Of a DNA stretch of 64,000 nucleotides, positions 28,446-39,705 are shown in pieces (position 1 is the stretch's first letter; each line of letters begins with the position of its first letter). Under the pieces are notes generated by a model. That model did no database searches. It saw only the letters and a program-made list of their open reading frames with translations, and had not been told where the DNA came from. Position numbers and translations under genes: made by a program. This stretch comes from Pseudidiomarina aquimaris (GTDB lineage Bacteria > Pseudomonadota > Gammaproteobacteria > Enterobacterales > Alteromonadaceae). The DNA is taken from NCBI RefSeq assembly GCF_003987395.1, contig NZ_PIPT01000002.1:62001-126000 (forward strand), written 5' to 3'.

Positions 28446-29506
28446 AACCACTGCTCACATTTTTCTACCACCGCTTGGGTGGCATTGGGCCGCGCGGCTT
28501 TTGCTGCCTGCGCGCGCATTTGTTCAAGTTGACGCGGTTGCGCCAACCACTGCTGTAAAATTTCAACTAACGGCGTAATTTCTTGTAATTGCGTTTGCGG
28601 TAACACGACCGCGGCACCGACATCAGCCAACTCCCGCGCATTCGCGGTTTGATGGTCGTCGACCGCATGTGGTAACGGTACGAATATGGCCGGCGTCCCA
28701 ACGACTGCTAACTCGCTTACGGTCAAAGCCCCTGCTCGACAAATAACGATGTCGGCCGTGGCATAGGCTTCATGCATAGCCTCGATAAATTCGACGACTT
28801 TAAGTTCCACCACACCGCTGTCGGCATAGGCTTGTTCGACTTCCGCCACCCGGCCCTGCCCACACTGATGTAAAATTTCGAGTTCAGCGCCCCGCGCAAG
28901 CTGTTGAATCGCTCGCGGTACGGCTTGGTTCAGCGCCTGTGCGCCTAGGCTGCCACCGACTACTAACAAACGTATTTTGTCATGTGCTTTGCGCTGCGCT
29001 GGCTGCGCCCAATCGGCGCGCAACGGATTACCTACCACTTCGGCATTCGGTAACTGCTGTTGTGCGCCGGAAAAACCGACCATCACCTGTTGTGCAAAGC
29101 GCGCCAGCATTTTGTTGGTCATCCCAGCAACGGCATTTTGCTCATGTACCAAGAGCGGGATACCGGCAGCTTTCGCCGCCAAGCCTGCTGGGCCACACAC
29201 ATACCCCCCAAAACTCACCACTAACGCGGTTTTATTCGTGCGGTAAACTTTGCGGCACTGTCCAATAGCCTTCATCATCCGCAGCGGCATCACTAGCTTG
29301 CGCAACAGTCCATGACCGCGTAAGCCCTGCATGCTTATCTGTTTCAACTCGAAGCCCGCGGCGGGAACCACGCGTGCCTCAAGGCGCTGCTCGGTGGTGC
29401 CGAGCCAAGTAATCTGGTATCCGCGTGCGCGCAGCTCTTCGGCTACGGCAAGCGCTGGAAACACATGTCCGCCGGTTCCAGCTGCAGCAATCACGATATG
29501 ACTCAT
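28442..29506 (-). CDS. murG: Lipid II synthase MurG
   Basis: A 354-aa peripheral membrane glycosyltransferase that adds GlcNAc to lipid I. The N-terminal [18 protein letters not shown] loop binds the lipid phosphate; GGYVCGPAG and [10 protein letters not shown] are the other glycine-rich loops. The C-terminal [10 protein letters not shown] segment binds UDP-GlcNAc. It overlaps ftsW by four bases and murC by 4-10 bases depending on the murC start. Confidence 0.97.
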   Translation of the reverse strand: MSHIVIAAAGTGGHVFPALAVAEELRARGYQITWLGTTEQRLEARVVPAAGFELKQISMQGLRGHGLLRKLVMPLRMMKAIGQCRKVYRTNKTALVVSFGGYVCGPAGLAAKAAGIPLLVHEQNAVAGMTNKMLARFAQQVMVGFSGAQQQLPNAEVVGNPLRADWAQPAQRKAHDKIRLLVVGGSLGAQALNQAVPRAIQQLARGAELEILHQCGQGRVAEVEQAYADSGVVELKVVEFIEAMHEAYATADIVICRAGALTVSELAVVGTPAIFVPLPHAVDDHQTANARELADVGAAVVLPQTQLQEITPLVEILQQWLAQPRQLEQMRAQAAKAARPNATQAVVEKCEQWL

Positions 29507-30771
29507 GTGCGCACCCTCCGACGTCGCGCGCTCGCAGTTTTACCTACCCCACGAGCGACTTTGATGGTTGCCACGCGCACCTCATAATCGATACGCAACA
29601 GCAAACCAAGGGCGACACAACTAACCAAAAGGCTGGTGCCACCATAGGAAATCAACGGCAAGGTCAAACCTTTGGTCGGCAGCATCCCCGCTGCAGCACC
29701 AATGTTGACCAGGGCCTGAAAGGCAAACCAAATACCGATACCGTAGGCAATAAAAGCGCCAAAGCTCGCATTGGTACGCAATGCGCGGCGGCCAATCCAA
29801 AGCGCCCGCAAGACAATCGCAAATACCGCTAAGAGCACACCGATAATGCCCACGAAACCAAGCTCTTCGCCTACCACAGCCATAATAAAGTCAGTATGCG
29901 CCTCAGGCAGATACTGGAGTTTTTGAATACTGTTGCCCAAGCCCTGACCTAACCAGTCGCCGCGGCCGAAAGCCATCAGCGATTGCGTCAATTGGTAACC
30001 ACTACCGAACGGATCTTGCCAAGGATCGAGGAATGAGGTGACCCGTTTCATCCGATACGGCTCTTGGATGATCAATAACGTCAGCACTGCAGCTAACGCA
30101 ATTAGCATGGCGAAGAATTGCCATAAACGCGCCCCCGCCAAGAACAACATGCCAATGGCAATACTGACCATAACGGCGACCGAGCCAAAATCGGGTTGCA
30201 TCAGCAGTAGCACAGCGAAAATGGACATCACTGCCAAGGGCTTAATGAATTCGCGCAGATTTTCCTGTACCGAGTTCATGTACCGCTTCAAGTAACTACT
30301 CAGGTAAACCAAGAAGCAAAGTTTCGCGACTTCGGCCACTTGCAGCGTCATTGGGCCAACTTTAATCCAACGACGCGCGCCATTTACTTCATGGCCGACA
30401 ATCAATACCAGCAACAACGCACCCAAGGCTCCAAACAGCAGCGCATAACTCCCTTTCATCCACCAGTCGACGGGGATCTGCACCACGGTCGCCAGCAGGC
30501 CAATCCCTAACGCCAGATACATACTGTGACGAATGACAAAATGAAATGGGTTGTCGGTCAGACGTTCAGCAATTGGGAAAGAAGCCGAGCTGACCATCAC
30601 AAAACCGAACGCCAGCAAGCCAAACGCGAGCCACACCAAAGTTCGGTCGTAGAGTACATGTTCGACTGGCAACCACCAGTCGCGGAGCTTTTCCCAACTG
30701 CTGCGCTCGTTACTTTCGGATTGAATACCGAGTTCAAGCTGCTGTTCGCGGCGTTTTGCTAGTTCAGCCAT
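29503..30771 (-). CDS. ftsW: Septal glycan polymerase FtsW
   Basis: A SEDS-family polytopic membrane protein of 422 aa that polymerises septal glycan with FtsI. The ATG at 30771 has GGAGG eight bases upstream and overlaps the murD stop by 8 nt; a longer frame to 30822 would only read through murD. About ten hydrophobic segments follow a soluble N terminus. The conserved loop QPDFGSVAVMVSI and the later EELGFVG and GLTLPLISYGGTSLL segments are typical of SEDS enzymes. Confidence 0.95.
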   Translation of the reverse strand: MAELAKRREQQLELGIQSESNERSSWEKLRDWWLPVEHVLYDRTLVWLAFGLLAFGFVMVSSASFPIAERLTDNPFHFVIRHSMYLALGIGLLATVVQIPVDWWMKGSYALLFGALGALLLVLIVGHEVNGARRWIKVGPMTLQVAEVAKLCFLVYLSSYLKRYMNSVQENLREFIKPLAVMSIFAVLLLMQPDFGSVAVMVSIAIGMLFLAGARLWQFFAMLIALAAVLTLLIIQEPYRMKRVTSFLDPWQDPFGSGYQLTQSLMAFGRGDWLGQGLGNSIQKLQYLPEAHTDFIMAVVGEELGFVGIIGVLLAVFAIVLRALWIGRRALRTNASFGAFIAYGIGIWFAFQALVNIGAAAGMLPTKGLTLPLISYGGTSLLVSCVALGLLLRIDYEVRVATIKVARGVGKTASARRRRVRT

Positions 30772-32137
30772 GCGCCACCTCCGCAACTTGTGCTTCGACC
30801 GCAGCTTTAAAACGCTCACCACGCTCTTGGTAGTTACTGAACATATCTAAGCTGGCACATGCGGGTGCCAGCAACACCGTGCTTTCAGGTATTGCTTTTG
30901 CCGCGGCAACTTGGACCGCTTCGCGTAAGTCTTTGACCGCGGTGACGACCTTGTGGTGCTGCGCGATACGTGCACCATCGCGGCCCAGGACGATTAATTC
31001 GTCGACCAGGCGCAACGCGTCTTTGAAAGTGCTAAAGTCGGCACCCTTGCCGTCACCACCAGCGATAAGAATCAACTTCCCTTTAACTAACGGGCGCAAC
31101 CCTTGTATCGCTGCTTCAGCGGCACCAATATTGGTTGCCTTCGAGTCGTTAACCCAACGCACGCCGGCGGATTCAGCGACGAGTTCACAGCGATGTGGCA
31201 AGCCACGAAACTGACGTAGGCACTCTAATACCGGCGCACTGAATTCAATCCCAAGCGAGTGGACAAGTGCCAAGGCCGCTTGGGCATTCAACAGGTTATG
31301 CAAGCCGGCAAGCTGAAGCTCGTCGGCGCGCAGTAATTGCTGCCCAGCAAATTCTATCGCAGGCGCTTGCACATCTTCGCTTAAGCCAAACAGGCCCGGA
31401 CGCTCTTGCTCTGACACATCACTGCCAAAACTGAGCTGCTGTGCTAGCGGCAAGCGTTGCGGTGCGGTGCTGCGCTGCTCACGATTCCAAATACCCTGCC
31501 CAGCTTTTTGATAGATACGCTGTTTACTTGCCGCATAGGCCTCGCGGCTGTAATAACGATCCAAGTGGTCGTCGCTAATATTCAGTAACGCACCGGCATG
31601 CAACTCAAGGTCGTGCATGGTGTCGAGTTGGAAGCTCGAGAGCTCCAATACATAAACGTCGACGTCGGCGGCCAGAATATCGAGCATCGGCACCCCAATA
31701 TTACCGCCAACCGCAACCTTTTTACCTGCCGCTGCCAGCAGGTCTCCGGTCAATTGCGTGACCGTTGATTTACCGTTCGAGCCAGTGATACCGAGTACTG
31801 GCGCTTTGGCATACTGAGCGAAAATATCCGTGTCGCCGACCAATGGAATTCCTGCATCTCGCGCCATTTGCAGAGCCGGCATTCGCAAATCAAGGCCTGG
31901 ACTCACCACCAACAGATCGCAGGCCAGCAGCACACCGAGGTCGAGTGACCCACAGTGAAGTTCAATATCGGCGTCAAGTTCAGCTAATTGCGCCGCTTGT
32001 GGCGGTGCCTCGCGGGTGTCGAACACTAACGGTTGAATACCTTGCTGTAATAAGAAACGCACACACGACATACCGGACTGGCCGAGACCGACCACGCCGA
32101 CTAAATCATATGTGTGTAACGCTGCAAGATAGCTCAA
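30764..32137 (-). CDS. murD: UDP-MurNAc-L-Ala--D-glutamate ligase
   Basis: A 457-aa Mur ligase that adds D-Glu. VGLGQSGMSCVRFLL forms the UDP-binding start, the ATP loop GITGSNGKSTVTQLTG lies near residue 115, and the ligase signature VNDSKATNIGA is near 330. Transcribed between mraY and ftsW with an 18-nt gap to mraY. Confidence 0.96.
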   Translation of the reverse strand: MSYLAALHTYDLVGVVGLGQSGMSCVRFLLQQGIQPLVFDTREAPPQAAQLAELDADIELHCGSLDLGVLLACDLLVVSPGLDLRMPALQMARDAGIPLVGDTDIFAQYAKAPVLGITGSNGKSTVTQLTGDLLAAAGKKVAVGGNIGVPMLDILAADVDVYVLELSSFQLDTMHDLELHAGALLNISDDHLDRYYSREAYAASKQRIYQKAGQGIWNREQRSTAPQRLPLAQQLSFGSDVSEQERPGLFGLSEDVQAPAIEFAGQQLLRADELQLAGLHNLLNAQAALALVHSLGIEFSAPVLECLRQFRGLPHRCELVAESAGVRWVNDSKATNIGAAEAAIQGLRPLVKGKLILIAGGDGKGADFSTFKDALRLVDELIVLGRDGARIAQHHKVVTAVKDLREAVQVAAAKAIPESTVLLAPACASLDMFSNYQERGERFKAAVEAQVAEVAHG

Positions 32138-32155
32138 CTCAACTCCTAACGCTTC

Positions 32156-33238
32156 TTAGCGCAACTTCAAGGTCGCTAGACCAATCAGCACGAATACCAA
32201 TGACAGAATCCAGAAGCGCACGATAACCCGTGGCTCTGGCCAACCTTTCAATTCATAGTGATGGTGAATCGGCGCCATACGAAACACGCGTTTGCCGCGC
32301 AGCTTGAATGAACCGACCTGCAACATCACCGATACCGTTTCCATTACGAACACACCACCCATAATGAATAAAATCAATTCTTGGCGAACCATCACAGCAA
32401 TGATGCCAAGCGCAGCACCAAGCGTAAGTGAGCCGACATCGCCCATGAAAACTTGCGCTGGGTAGGTGTTAAACCAAAGAAAGCCTAAACCCGCGCCACA
32501 AATGGCGGTACAGACCACCAATAGTTCACCTGAAAGTGGTAAATGCGGAATATTCAAATATTCGGCAAAGTTCACGTTACCCGAGGCATAGGCGAAGATA
32601 CCTAAAGCGCCAGCGACCATAATGGTCGGTACAATTGCCAAACCATCGAGGCCATCGGTAAGGTTCACGGCGTTGCTGGTTCCCACAACCACAAAGTAGG
32701 CCAGCAAGATATAAAGCATGCCCAACTGCGGCATTATGTCCTTAAAGAACGGCACCAGTAGTTGTGTTTCGGCGCCAACCGTAGCGTTGGCATATAAGAA
32801 AACCGCCGCGACCGTGGCAATCACTGACTGCCAGAAATATTTCCACTTGGCGGGCAAACCACGCGAATTTTTCTGCACGACCTTGCGGTAATCATCGACA
32901 AAGCCCACCAAGCCAAAACCAACCACGACGCCCAGCACGACCTGCACGTAACGGTTGGACAAATCGGCCCAAAGCAAGGTTGAAAGCACAATGGCGGCAA
33001 TGATCAGTAAGCCACCCATGGTCGGTGTACCTGACTTACTCAAATGACTTTGCGGGCCATCATCACGCACCGCTTGCCCAATTTGTAACCGTTGCAAGTA
33101 GCGAATCATGCGTGGCCCCATCCATAAAGCGATGAGCAGCGCGGTAAGCACACTTAAGATGGCGCGCATGGTCAAGTACGACACGACATTAAAGCCGGTC
33201 GCAAATTGCGTTAAATACTCAGCAAGCCAAACTAGCAT
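32156..33238 (-). CDS. mraY: Phospho-MurNAc-pentapeptide translocase
   Basis: A 360-aa polytopic membrane enzyme that makes lipid I. The cytoplasmic motifs are intact: [13 protein letters not shown] near residue 68, VDDYRKV near 115, [11 protein letters not shown] near 193 and FMAPIHHH-like [14 protein letters not shown] near 322. Ten hydrophobic segments are apparent. It overlaps the murF stop by 7 nt. Confidence 0.97.
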   Translation of the reverse strand: MLVWLAEYLTQFATGFNVVSYLTMRAILSVLTALLIALWMGPRMIRYLQRLQIGQAVRDDGPQSHLSKSGTPTMGGLLIIAAIVLSTLLWADLSNRYVQVVLGVVVGFGLVGFVDDYRKVVQKNSRGLPAKWKYFWQSVIATVAAVFLYANATVGAETQLLVPFFKDIMPQLGMLYILLAYFVVVGTSNAVNLTDGLDGLAIVPTIMVAGALGIFAYASGNVNFAEYLNIPHLPLSGELLVVCTAICGAGLGFLWFNTYPAQVFMGDVGSLTLGAALGIIAVMVRQELILFIMGGVFVMETVSVMLQVGSFKLRGKRVFRMAPIHHHYELKGWPEPRVIVRFWILSLVFVLIGLATLKLR

Positions 33239-34665
33239 GCTTGGGTTCCTTCTGCGTTTAGGCTTGGATGTAATTCATCGGTACGGGCCTTTAATGCGTC
33301 AATCACGCGCTCCATGTGCGCGCTGCGCGAGCCTTTCACCAAAATCGTGATTGGCGTTGCTGCCCGTTGGGTCGTCGCAATAATCTCGTTCACTAGCGCA
33401 TCGAGGTCGGAAAAATGCTTGCCGCCGCGCCCGTTAAACACTTCACTAGCGCTTTGACTCAATACACCCAAGGTAAATAAGTTGTCGATACCAGCTTGAA
33501 TCGCATAGGCGCCAATTTCTTCATGATATTGCCGCGCCTGCTCACCCAGCTCGCCCATATCGCCAAGTACCATAATGCGTAAGCCTTGGTACACGCCCAA
33601 CATATCTAGCGCCGCTTTTACCGAACCGACATTGGCGTTGTAGCTGTCATCAATCAGTTTGATTTCTGTGCTCAATGGCAACACATGCATGCGTCCAGGT
33701 ACCGGGGTAAGCGCCGCTAAAGCTTGTTGTGCGTCAGCGAGCGGACAACCTACCGCAAGCGCAGCCGCAATGGCTACTAGTGCATTGTCAACGTTGTGTA
33801 AACCTGGCAGATTGAGCTTAATTTCAGCGCTTTGCGCCGTACCAGTTAAGGCTTCGTTCAGATGCACTGTGAATGCTGCACAGCCTTGCGCATCGACCTC
33901 TACGTCAGTGGCGTAAATTGGCGCAGCCGGATCTTGGCCAAAAGTCAGGTGCTTACAATGGGTGATTTGCTTTTGCCAACAAGGAGCGAACTCCGAGCGA
34001 ATCGGCGTCAGCGCCAAGCCGTCGGCATTGAGCCCTTTAAAAATCTCAGTCTTGGCGCGGAATACGCCGTGCACGCTGCCGAAGCCCTCAACGTGAGCCG
34101 GCGCTACGTTGTTAATAATCGCGACATCTGGCTGGGTTAAGCGCGTGGTGTAACCAATTTCACCTTGATGATTGGCACCGAGTTCAATAATGGCGAGATC
34201 GTGTTCTGGCGTAAGCCGCAACAGCGTCAGTGGTACGCCAATGTCGTTATTAAAGTTACCCGCTGTGGCCAGCACATTACCTTGCGTGCGTAAAATAGCC
34301 GCCAGCATTTCTTTGACTGTCGTTTTTCCACTACTGCCAGTGATAGCGATGGTTTTGGGCTGCACGCTGGCTTTTACTGCGGCGCCTAGTAAACCTAATG
34401 CGTGGCGCGTGTTCTGCACCACAATTTGCGGCACCTGCGCGCCAGGCAACTCCACCTTGCGCTCAACCAGCAACGCCTTGGCGCCTTTGGCGACCGCATC
34501 AGCAACAAAGTCATGGGCATCAAAATTGTCACCTTGTAAGGCGATAAACAAGCAACCCTCAGGTAGGTTGCGGGTATCGGTGCTGACCTCGGTGATAGTG
34601 CAATTTTCACCGAACAACTGGCCGTCTACTGCGCGACAAATCCACTGCAAATCAGTCTTAATCAT
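33232..34665 (-). CDS. murF: UDP-MurNAc-tripeptide--D-Ala-D-Ala ligase
   Basis: A 477-aa Mur ligase that adds D-Ala-D-Ala to complete the pentapeptide. The ATP loop [15 protein letters not shown] lies near residue 108, and the signature [12 protein letters not shown] is near 335. The ATG at 34665 is preceded by a strong GGGAGG site six bases away and overlaps the murE stop, so it is preferred over an in-frame ATG at 34680. Confidence 0.96.
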   Translation of the reverse strand: MIKTDLQWICRAVDGQLFGENCTITEVSTDTRNLPEGCLFIALQGDNFDAHDFVADAVAKGAKALLVERKVELPGAQVPQIVVQNTRHALGLLGAAVKASVQPKTIAITGSSGKTTVKEMLAAILRTQGNVLATAGNFNNDIGVPLTLLRLTPEHDLAIIELGANHQGEIGYTTRLTQPDVAIINNVAPAHVEGFGSVHGVFRAKTEIFKGLNADGLALTPIRSEFAPCWQKQITHCKHLTFGQDPAAPIYATDVEVDAQGCAAFTVHLNEALTGTAQSAEIKLNLPGLHNVDNALVAIAAALAVGCPLADAQQALAALTPVPGRMHVLPLSTEIKLIDDSYNANVGSVKAALDMLGVYQGLRIMVLGDMGELGEQARQYHEEIGAYAIQAGIDNLFTLGVLSQSASEVFNGRGGKHFSDLDALVNEIIATTQRAATPITILVKGSRSAHMERVIDALKARTDELHPSLNAEGTQAC

Positions 34666-36148
34666 GTGCGCCTCCCACAACTGGAGCTGCCATTAATTGC
34701 GCCACAATTGCGCGTTCGTCATAAGCGACCCGCTCATGGCCAATGACTTGATAATCTTCATGACCTTTACCGGCCAACACCACCACATCATTCGCTTTGG
34801 CACGCTGAAGTGTCTGCTCGACCGCCTCTCGGCGTCCAGCGATGACGCTAATTTTTGCGTCGTCGCGCGGCATGCCAGCGAGAATATCCTGTACTATGTG
34901 CGCCGGATCTTCAGTGCGTGGGTTATCGTCAGTGACCACCACGCGATCGGCATTGGCCGCAGCCACTGCGCCCATTTGTGGACGTTTACCGCGGTCACGA
35001 TCGCCACCACAGCCAAACACACACCAGAGTTGTCCCTGGCAGTGTCGGCGTAATGCCGTGAGGACCTGCTGCAGCGCATCAGGGGTGTGTGCGTAATCAA
35101 CAATTACTAATGGTTTGCCAGCGCTGTGGAAGGCTTCCATGCGCCCAGGTACAGGCTTTATCTTGCTTGCTGCCGCGCACAGTTCTGGCCATTGCAAACC
35201 CAGTTGCGCCGCCGCGACAAGCGCCGCCATTAAGTTATAAACGTTGAACTCGCCAAGCAGCGGTGACGCTACACTGAGCTGCTGTCGCTGGCCATTGATG
35301 GGAACCGACAGCTGAAACTTGGTACCGGCATCTTGATACTCAATTGCGTCAGCATAGACACAGTGCTCGTGCTGCTGCGGCTGTAGGCTAAAGCGCCACG
35401 CGTCGGGTCGATCAGGCAACCAAGCGTTCAGCGCTGCATCATCAGTATTCAACACTGCCTTGGCGGTCGCTAAGTCGGTAAACAAACGGCGCTTGGCTCC
35501 GGCATAGTTCGCCATGGTGCCATGATAATCTAAGTGATCGCGGCTGATGTTCGTTGCCACGCCAACGGCAAAGTTGACCGCTTCAACGCGGCGCTGCACT
35601 AATGCGTGTGACGACACTTCCATCGCCACGACTTCGGCACCCTCGCTATACAAAGCAGCCAAACGTTGCTGTACGGCAATCGGGTCGGGGGTGGTGTGGC
35701 TTTCTGGTAATAACGCACCGGGGAAGCCACTACCTGTCGTGCCGATCACTCCGGCTTTCATACCGCAGGCTTGTAACAATTCAGCGAGTAAATAGGTCAC
35801 AGAAGTTTTGCCGTTCGTCCCGGTTACGCCCACCACTTGCATGGCTTTCGATGGCTCGCCGAAAAAGCGACCCGCGAGCGCAGATAACTGTTCTTTGAGA
35901 TGCGGTACTTCAATGACTGTGGCGCCGTCATGTGTACTCACGCCGTAACCATCCGACTCGGACAAGATTACGCTGGCACCGGCCGCAATCGCCGCGTCAA
36001 TAAAATCACGCCCATCAACTTGGTAGCCCGGCACTGCCACAAAAGCGTCGCCCGCGGCGACCGTACGGCTATCTAATTTAAGTCCACCGATACTCAAGGT
36101 TGGTAAGGTTAGCGGGTAGTCCGGCAACAGCTGCAGTAAGGTCATCAT
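34658..36148 (-). CDS. murE: UDP-MurNAc-dipeptide--meso-DAP ligase
   Basis: A 496-aa Mur ligase that adds the third residue of the stem peptide. The ATP loop GVTGTNGKTSVTYLL lies near residue 110. The DNPR motif (TDDNPRTEDP) marks specificity for meso-diaminopimelate, the normal gram-negative residue. It overlaps ftsI by four bases (ATGA). Confidence 0.97.
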   Translation of the reverse strand: MMTLLQLLPDYPLTLPTLSIGGLKLDSRTVAAGDAFVAVPGYQVDGRDFIDAAIAAGASVILSESDGYGVSTHDGATVIEVPHLKEQLSALAGRFFGEPSKAMQVVGVTGTNGKTSVTYLLAELLQACGMKAGVIGTTGSGFPGALLPESHTTPDPIAVQQRLAALYSEGAEVVAMEVSSHALVQRRVEAVNFAVGVATNISRDHLDYHGTMANYAGAKRRLFTDLATAKAVLNTDDAALNAWLPDRPDAWRFSLQPQQHEHCVYADAIEYQDAGTKFQLSVPINGQRQQLSVASPLLGEFNVYNLMAALVAAAQLGLQWPELCAAASKIKPVPGRMEAFHSAGKPLVIVDYAHTPDALQQVLTALRRHCQGQLWCVFGCGGDRDRGKRPQMGAVAAANADRVVVTDDNPRTEDPAHIVQDILAGMPRDDAKISVIAGRREAVEQTLQRAKANDVVVLAGKGHEDYQVIGHERVAYDERAIVAQLMAAPVVGGAHD

Positions 36149-37896
36149 TGTGCACCTCCTGCGAAACCAGCCACACGCAGTTGCGTATCTTCAAGGTGGT
36201 CGGGCGGAATATTCAAAGCACGTAAGGCATCGCCAACGATTTCAGCAAAAATGGGTGCCGAAACGGTGCTGCCGTAATAATCATCACCACCCGGTTCATT
36301 AACCGTTACCACCACCGCAATACGCGGGTCACTTACCGGCGCTACGCCGGCAAACAAGGTCACGTACTCGTCACCGTAACCACCAGCGACCGCTTTACGT
36401 GCAGTACCGGTTTTACCAGCGACGCGATAGCCCGGTACCCGCGCATTTTTCGCACTACCGTCGGCTACCACCTGCTCGAGCATATGTAATACAGCTTCAG
36501 CGTTTTCTCGTTTCACCACTTGCGTGCCCGGCATTAAATTGCCTTCCGCGCGACGCTGAATGGTTAACGGACGATAGACGCCGCCGTTTGCGATAACGCT
36601 ATAGGCTTGCGCTAACTGTAAAGTAGTTGCTGTTAGGCCGTAGCCAAATGAGAGGGTCGCGATTTCGAAGTCTGACCAACGGGTGCGATGCTGGAGCACC
36701 CCATAACTTTCTCCAATCATGCCAATTCCTGTGTCGTTGCCAAGGCCGACTGCGGCATAGGTCGCCAGCAGTTGCTCTACGCCTGTGCGTAGCGCAATCT
36801 TGGACGACCCCATGTTGGAGGAGTTCTGTAAAATCTCGGTAATGGTTTGCTCACCACGGTTAATCGGATCGCTCACGCGACGTCCGCCGATGCGCATCCA
36901 ACCGGGGCTCGTATCAATAACCTCGTCTTTGCTGATGGTTCCAGCCTCTAGCCCTGCTAACACAACCAAAGGCTTCATAGTCGAGCCAGGCTCGTAGGCA
37001 TCCGTGATGGCGCGGTTACGCATACGGTGCGGTTGTAGGTCCGCACGGTTGTTAGGGTTAAAGGACGGGCTGTTGACCATCGCCAGCACTTCGCCAGTGT
37101 CAACATCGACAATCACTGCTGAGCCCGAGGTTGCCTGGTGATAGCGCACGGCTTTTTTTAACTCGGCATAGGCCAGTGATTGCAAACGTTGATCAATACT
37201 TAGCGTTAATTGTTGTGGTTGTTCGGCGGCAGTGACGCGCACTTCCTCAACAACCCGTCCTTGTGCATCCTTGCGGTACAGCCGCTCTCCCGGCTTCCCT
37301 GTAAGAACCTCGTTATAGGCCGCTTCAAGCCCTTCAATGCCACGGCCATCGATATCAGTAAAACCAACCAAGTGGGCAGCGATTTCACCCACTGGGTAGA
37401 AACGCCGCGACTCAGTTTTTAAATACACACCTGGAATGCCTAGTTGGCGCACATAGTCGGCAACCGCTGGCGTCACTTTCCGCTCAAGGTAAACAAAGCG
37501 ACGCGCTGGATCTTCAACGCGTGCCAGCAGTTCATCGACATCGGTGCGGAACACTTCAGCAAGCGCCAGCCAGCGTTCACGATTAGCTAAACCTTGCTTT
37601 TCATGGATACGTTTAGGATCAGCCCAAACTGTTTGCACCGGTACACTGACCGCCAACTCACGCCCATGCCGGTCGACGATAGTACCGCGTTGCACTTCGG
37701 TCGGATCGACGCGCAGTGAACGCCGATCACCTTCATAAATGAGCTGTTCCGGTTCCACCACTTGAATGTAGGCAGCACGTGCTACCAAGCTGGCAAACAC
37801 ACCAAACACCACAAACAGAGCAAAGTAGAAACGACCTTGCCCTAAGTGCGGCTGCACAACTTTACGATTACCTCGTTTGCGTGGAGTTACTGCCAT
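36145..37896 (-). CDS. ftsI: Septal transpeptidase FtsI (PBP3)
   Basis: A 583-aa class B penicillin-binding protein that crosslinks septal peptidoglycan. A short basic cytoplasmic tail and one transmembrane segment (about 22-42) are followed by the pedestal domain. The transpeptidase motifs are complete: the SxxK serine in EPGSTMKP, SSN in LQNSSNMGSS and KTG in AGKTGTARK. It overlaps the ftsL stop by 10 nt. Confidence 0.97.
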   Translation of the reverse strand: MAVTPRKRGNRKVVQPHLGQGRFYFALFVVFGVFASLVARAAYIQVVEPEQLIYEGDRRSLRVDPTEVQRGTIVDRHGRELAVSVPVQTVWADPKRIHEKQGLANRERWLALAEVFRTDVDELLARVEDPARRFVYLERKVTPAVADYVRQLGIPGVYLKTESRRFYPVGEIAAHLVGFTDIDGRGIEGLEAAYNEVLTGKPGERLYRKDAQGRVVEEVRVTAAEQPQQLTLSIDQRLQSLAYAELKKAVRYHQATSGSAVIVDVDTGEVLAMVNSPSFNPNNRADLQPHRMRNRAITDAYEPGSTMKPLVVLAGLEAGTISKDEVIDTSPGWMRIGGRRVSDPINRGEQTITEILQNSSNMGSSKIALRTGVEQLLATYAAVGLGNDTGIGMIGESYGVLQHRTRWSDFEIATLSFGYGLTATTLQLAQAYSVIANGGVYRPLTIQRRAEGNLMPGTQVVKRENAEAVLHMLEQVVADGSAKNARVPGYRVAGKTGTARKAVAGGYGDEYVTLFAGVAPVSDPRIAVVVTVNEPGGDDYYGSTVSAPIFAEIVGDALRALNIPPDHLEDTQLRVAGFAGGAQ

Positions 37897-38204
37897 GGGA
37901 TCAGCACCTCCTGTTCACCTTCGGGGCGCACCATTCCCAATCGTTGACTTGCGATACGCTCGACGCGGCTGTGCTCAGTCAACGCGGTTTGTTCGATTTG
38001 CAAGTGGCGCCATTCAATATCAATTTGGTCGCGTTGCGAAAGTAGGTCATCACGCTCAATCGTCAATAGACGGTTTGCGTGCGCGACATAAATCACTGCA
38101 AACGCAGTTGCGATAATGCAGACAAATAGCAACAACACCAGCTTCTGCCGGCGCAGATCGCTAAACAAAACAGTTAATAGGCTAGGTACGCGACTAGTCG
38201 TCAT
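37887..38204 (-). CDS. ftsL: Cell division protein FtsL
   Basis: A 105-aa bitopic protein: cytoplasmic basic tail, one transmembrane segment (about residues 20-40) and a periplasmic coiled coil ([24 protein letters not shown]), as expected for the FtsQLB complex. It ends with the short conserved [15 protein letters not shown] region. Low sequence conservation is normal for this family, so position between rsmH and ftsI is part of the evidence. Confidence 0.92.
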   Translation of the reverse strand: MTTSRVPSLLTVLFSDLRRQKLVLLLFVCIIATAFAVIYVAHANRLLTIERDDLLSQRDQIDIEWRHLQIEQTALTEHSRVERIASQRLGMVRPEGEQEVLIPWQ

Positions 38205-39141
38205 AAGCTAACCTCTCTGCCACGCGCAACACCGAACTACGCGCCCGCGGATTGGCACGAATCTCTTCAGCACTGGGCTTGTGTGCTTTTCCTATCAAAC
38301 GAACCGTTTGCCCGCGATCGATTTGGTCATCACGCAGCGGCAAGCCGGCGGGGATGGGTTTGCCTTTGCTTTGCGCACGCATGAAGCGTTTCACAAGGCG
38401 GTCTTCGAGACTGTGGAAGCTGATGACGGCTAAGCGGCCATGGGGCTTGAGCCCACTGACTGCAGCGCTTAACGCCTGTTCTATTTCTTCCAATTCGCCA
38501 TTCACGTGAATACGAATACCTTGAAAGCTGCGGGTCGCTGGATGTTTGTGTTTGTCTTTAAACGGCACCGCCTTATCGATTAAGTCAGCTAGCTGTTTTG
38601 TCGTTTCGAGTGGAACTTCATCACGCTGCTGCACAATCGCTTGCGCAATGCGCCAAGCAAAGCGCTCTTCACCATACTCTCGAAGCACGAAAGCTATTTC
38701 GTCAGCACTAGCGCGCTGTAAGAATTCGGTAGCGGTTTCGCCACGACTGGTGTCCATTCGCATGTCCAATGGCCCTTCGCGCATAAAGCTAAAGCCACGT
38801 TCGGCGTCATCGAGTTGTGGGGATGAGACACCAAGATCAAATAGGATTCCGTCGATTTTGCCGCGCAATTGCTGCGCATCTAGCACGTCGTCAAGACGCG
38901 AAAAGGGCGTGTGGATAATGGTAAAGCGGGGGTCATCTGCCAATGCCTGCGCCGCTGCAATCGCGGTGGGGTCGCGATCCAGTGCGTATAAACGGCCGTC
39001 AGCATTCAGTTGCGCCAAAATTGCACGCGAGTGCCCCCCTCTTCCGAAGGTGGCATCGAGATAAATTCCGTCTGGTCTGATGGCAAGAGCCTCAAGCGAC
39101 TCCTGTAACAGCACCGAGACATGTTGCGGCGCTTTTGTCAT
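38194..39141 (-). CDS. rsmH: 16S rRNA m4C1402 methyltransferase
   Basis: A 315-aa SAM-dependent methyltransferase acting on C1402 of 16S rRNA. The N terminus [36 protein letters not shown] contains the SAM-binding loop. [20 protein letters not shown] and the C-terminal [13 protein letters not shown] are family signatures. It is the second gene of the dcw cluster and overlaps mraZ by one base. Confidence 0.97.
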   Translation of the reverse strand: MTKAPQHVSVLLQESLEALAIRPDGIYLDATFGRGGHSRAILAQLNADGRLYALDRDPTAIAAAQALADDPRFTIIHTPFSRLDDVLDAQQLRGKIDGILFDLGVSSPQLDDAERGFSFMREGPLDMRMDTSRGETATEFLQRASADEIAFVLREYGEERFAWRIAQAIVQQRDEVPLETTKQLADLIDKAVPFKDKHKHPATRSFQGIRIHVNGELEEIEQALSAAVSGLKPHGRLAVISFHSLEDRLVKRFMRAQSKGKPIPAGLPLRDDQIDRGQTVRLIGKAHKPSAEEIRANPRARSSVLRVAERLAYDD

Positions 39142-39599
39142 TATAATGAGAAGTCTTGTAGTCGTTCACTAAGTGCCAAGTCGTCTTGTTGTTCCGCTGC
39201 CATGTCAGTGGCAACCTGCTCGTGCCATGCCGCTTCAGACCAGAGTTCGAACTTATTCAACTGACCGATGATCATGATCTTTTTCTCCAAATCTGCGTGC
39301 TGACGCAGGGTTGGAGCGATCAAGATACGGCCATTTTTGTCCATCTGGCAGTCTTCGGCGTGGCCTAGCAACAGGCGCTGGAGACGACGCTCTGCGGGGT
39401 TCATGCTGGATAAGGTGGTAAGTTTTTGTTCAATGATTTGCCATTCTGGCAATGGATAAAGCAGTAAACACGGTTGTTTGATATCGATCGTGCAGACCAT
39501 TTGCCCATCGCAGTCCAGCATAAGGCTCTTGCGATACTTGGTCGGTATCGCCAGGCGGCCTTTATCATCTAGACTTAATGCTGCTGCACCACGAAACAT
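39141..39599 (-). CDS. mraZ: Transcriptional regulator MraZ
   Basis: A 152-aa AbrB-like DNA-binding protein with two SpoVT-type domains. The start at 39599 gives [19 protein letters not shown], the family N terminus; upstream in-frame codons would run through its own operator. The second domain contains DGRIL-like [12 protein letters not shown]. MraZ represses the dcw cluster by binding a row of GTGGG repeats, which are present just upstream at 39609-39633. Confidence 0.96.
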   Translation of the reverse strand: MFRGAAALSLDDKGRLAIPTKYRKSLMLDCDGQMVCTIDIKQPCLLLYPLPEWQIIEQKLTTLSSMNPAERRLQRLLLGHAEDCQMDKNGRILIAPTLRQHADLEKKIMIIGQLNKFELWSEAAWHEQVATDMAAEQQDDLALSERLQDFSL

Positions 39600-39608
39600 A
39601 AAATTTGA

Positions 39609-39671
39609 TCCACTATTACCCACAAATCCCCACAATGTGACAGTCTAGGTGCCGATCTTTCCCACTGTCAA
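39609..39671 (-). promoter_or_regulatory. dcw promoter and MraZ box
   Basis: On the minus strand TTGACA (39666-39671), an 18-bp spacer and TAGACT (39642-39647) form a promoter. Downstream, three GTGGN repeats start exactly 10 bp apart (39629-39633, 39619-39623, 39609-39613), the known format of a MraZ box. The box lies between the promoter and the mraZ start, so binding should block the whole cluster. Confidence 0.85.
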
Positions 39672-39705
39672 GAAAAAATAGGTAGTTTGCGGTGTGCGAC
39701 AGGGG

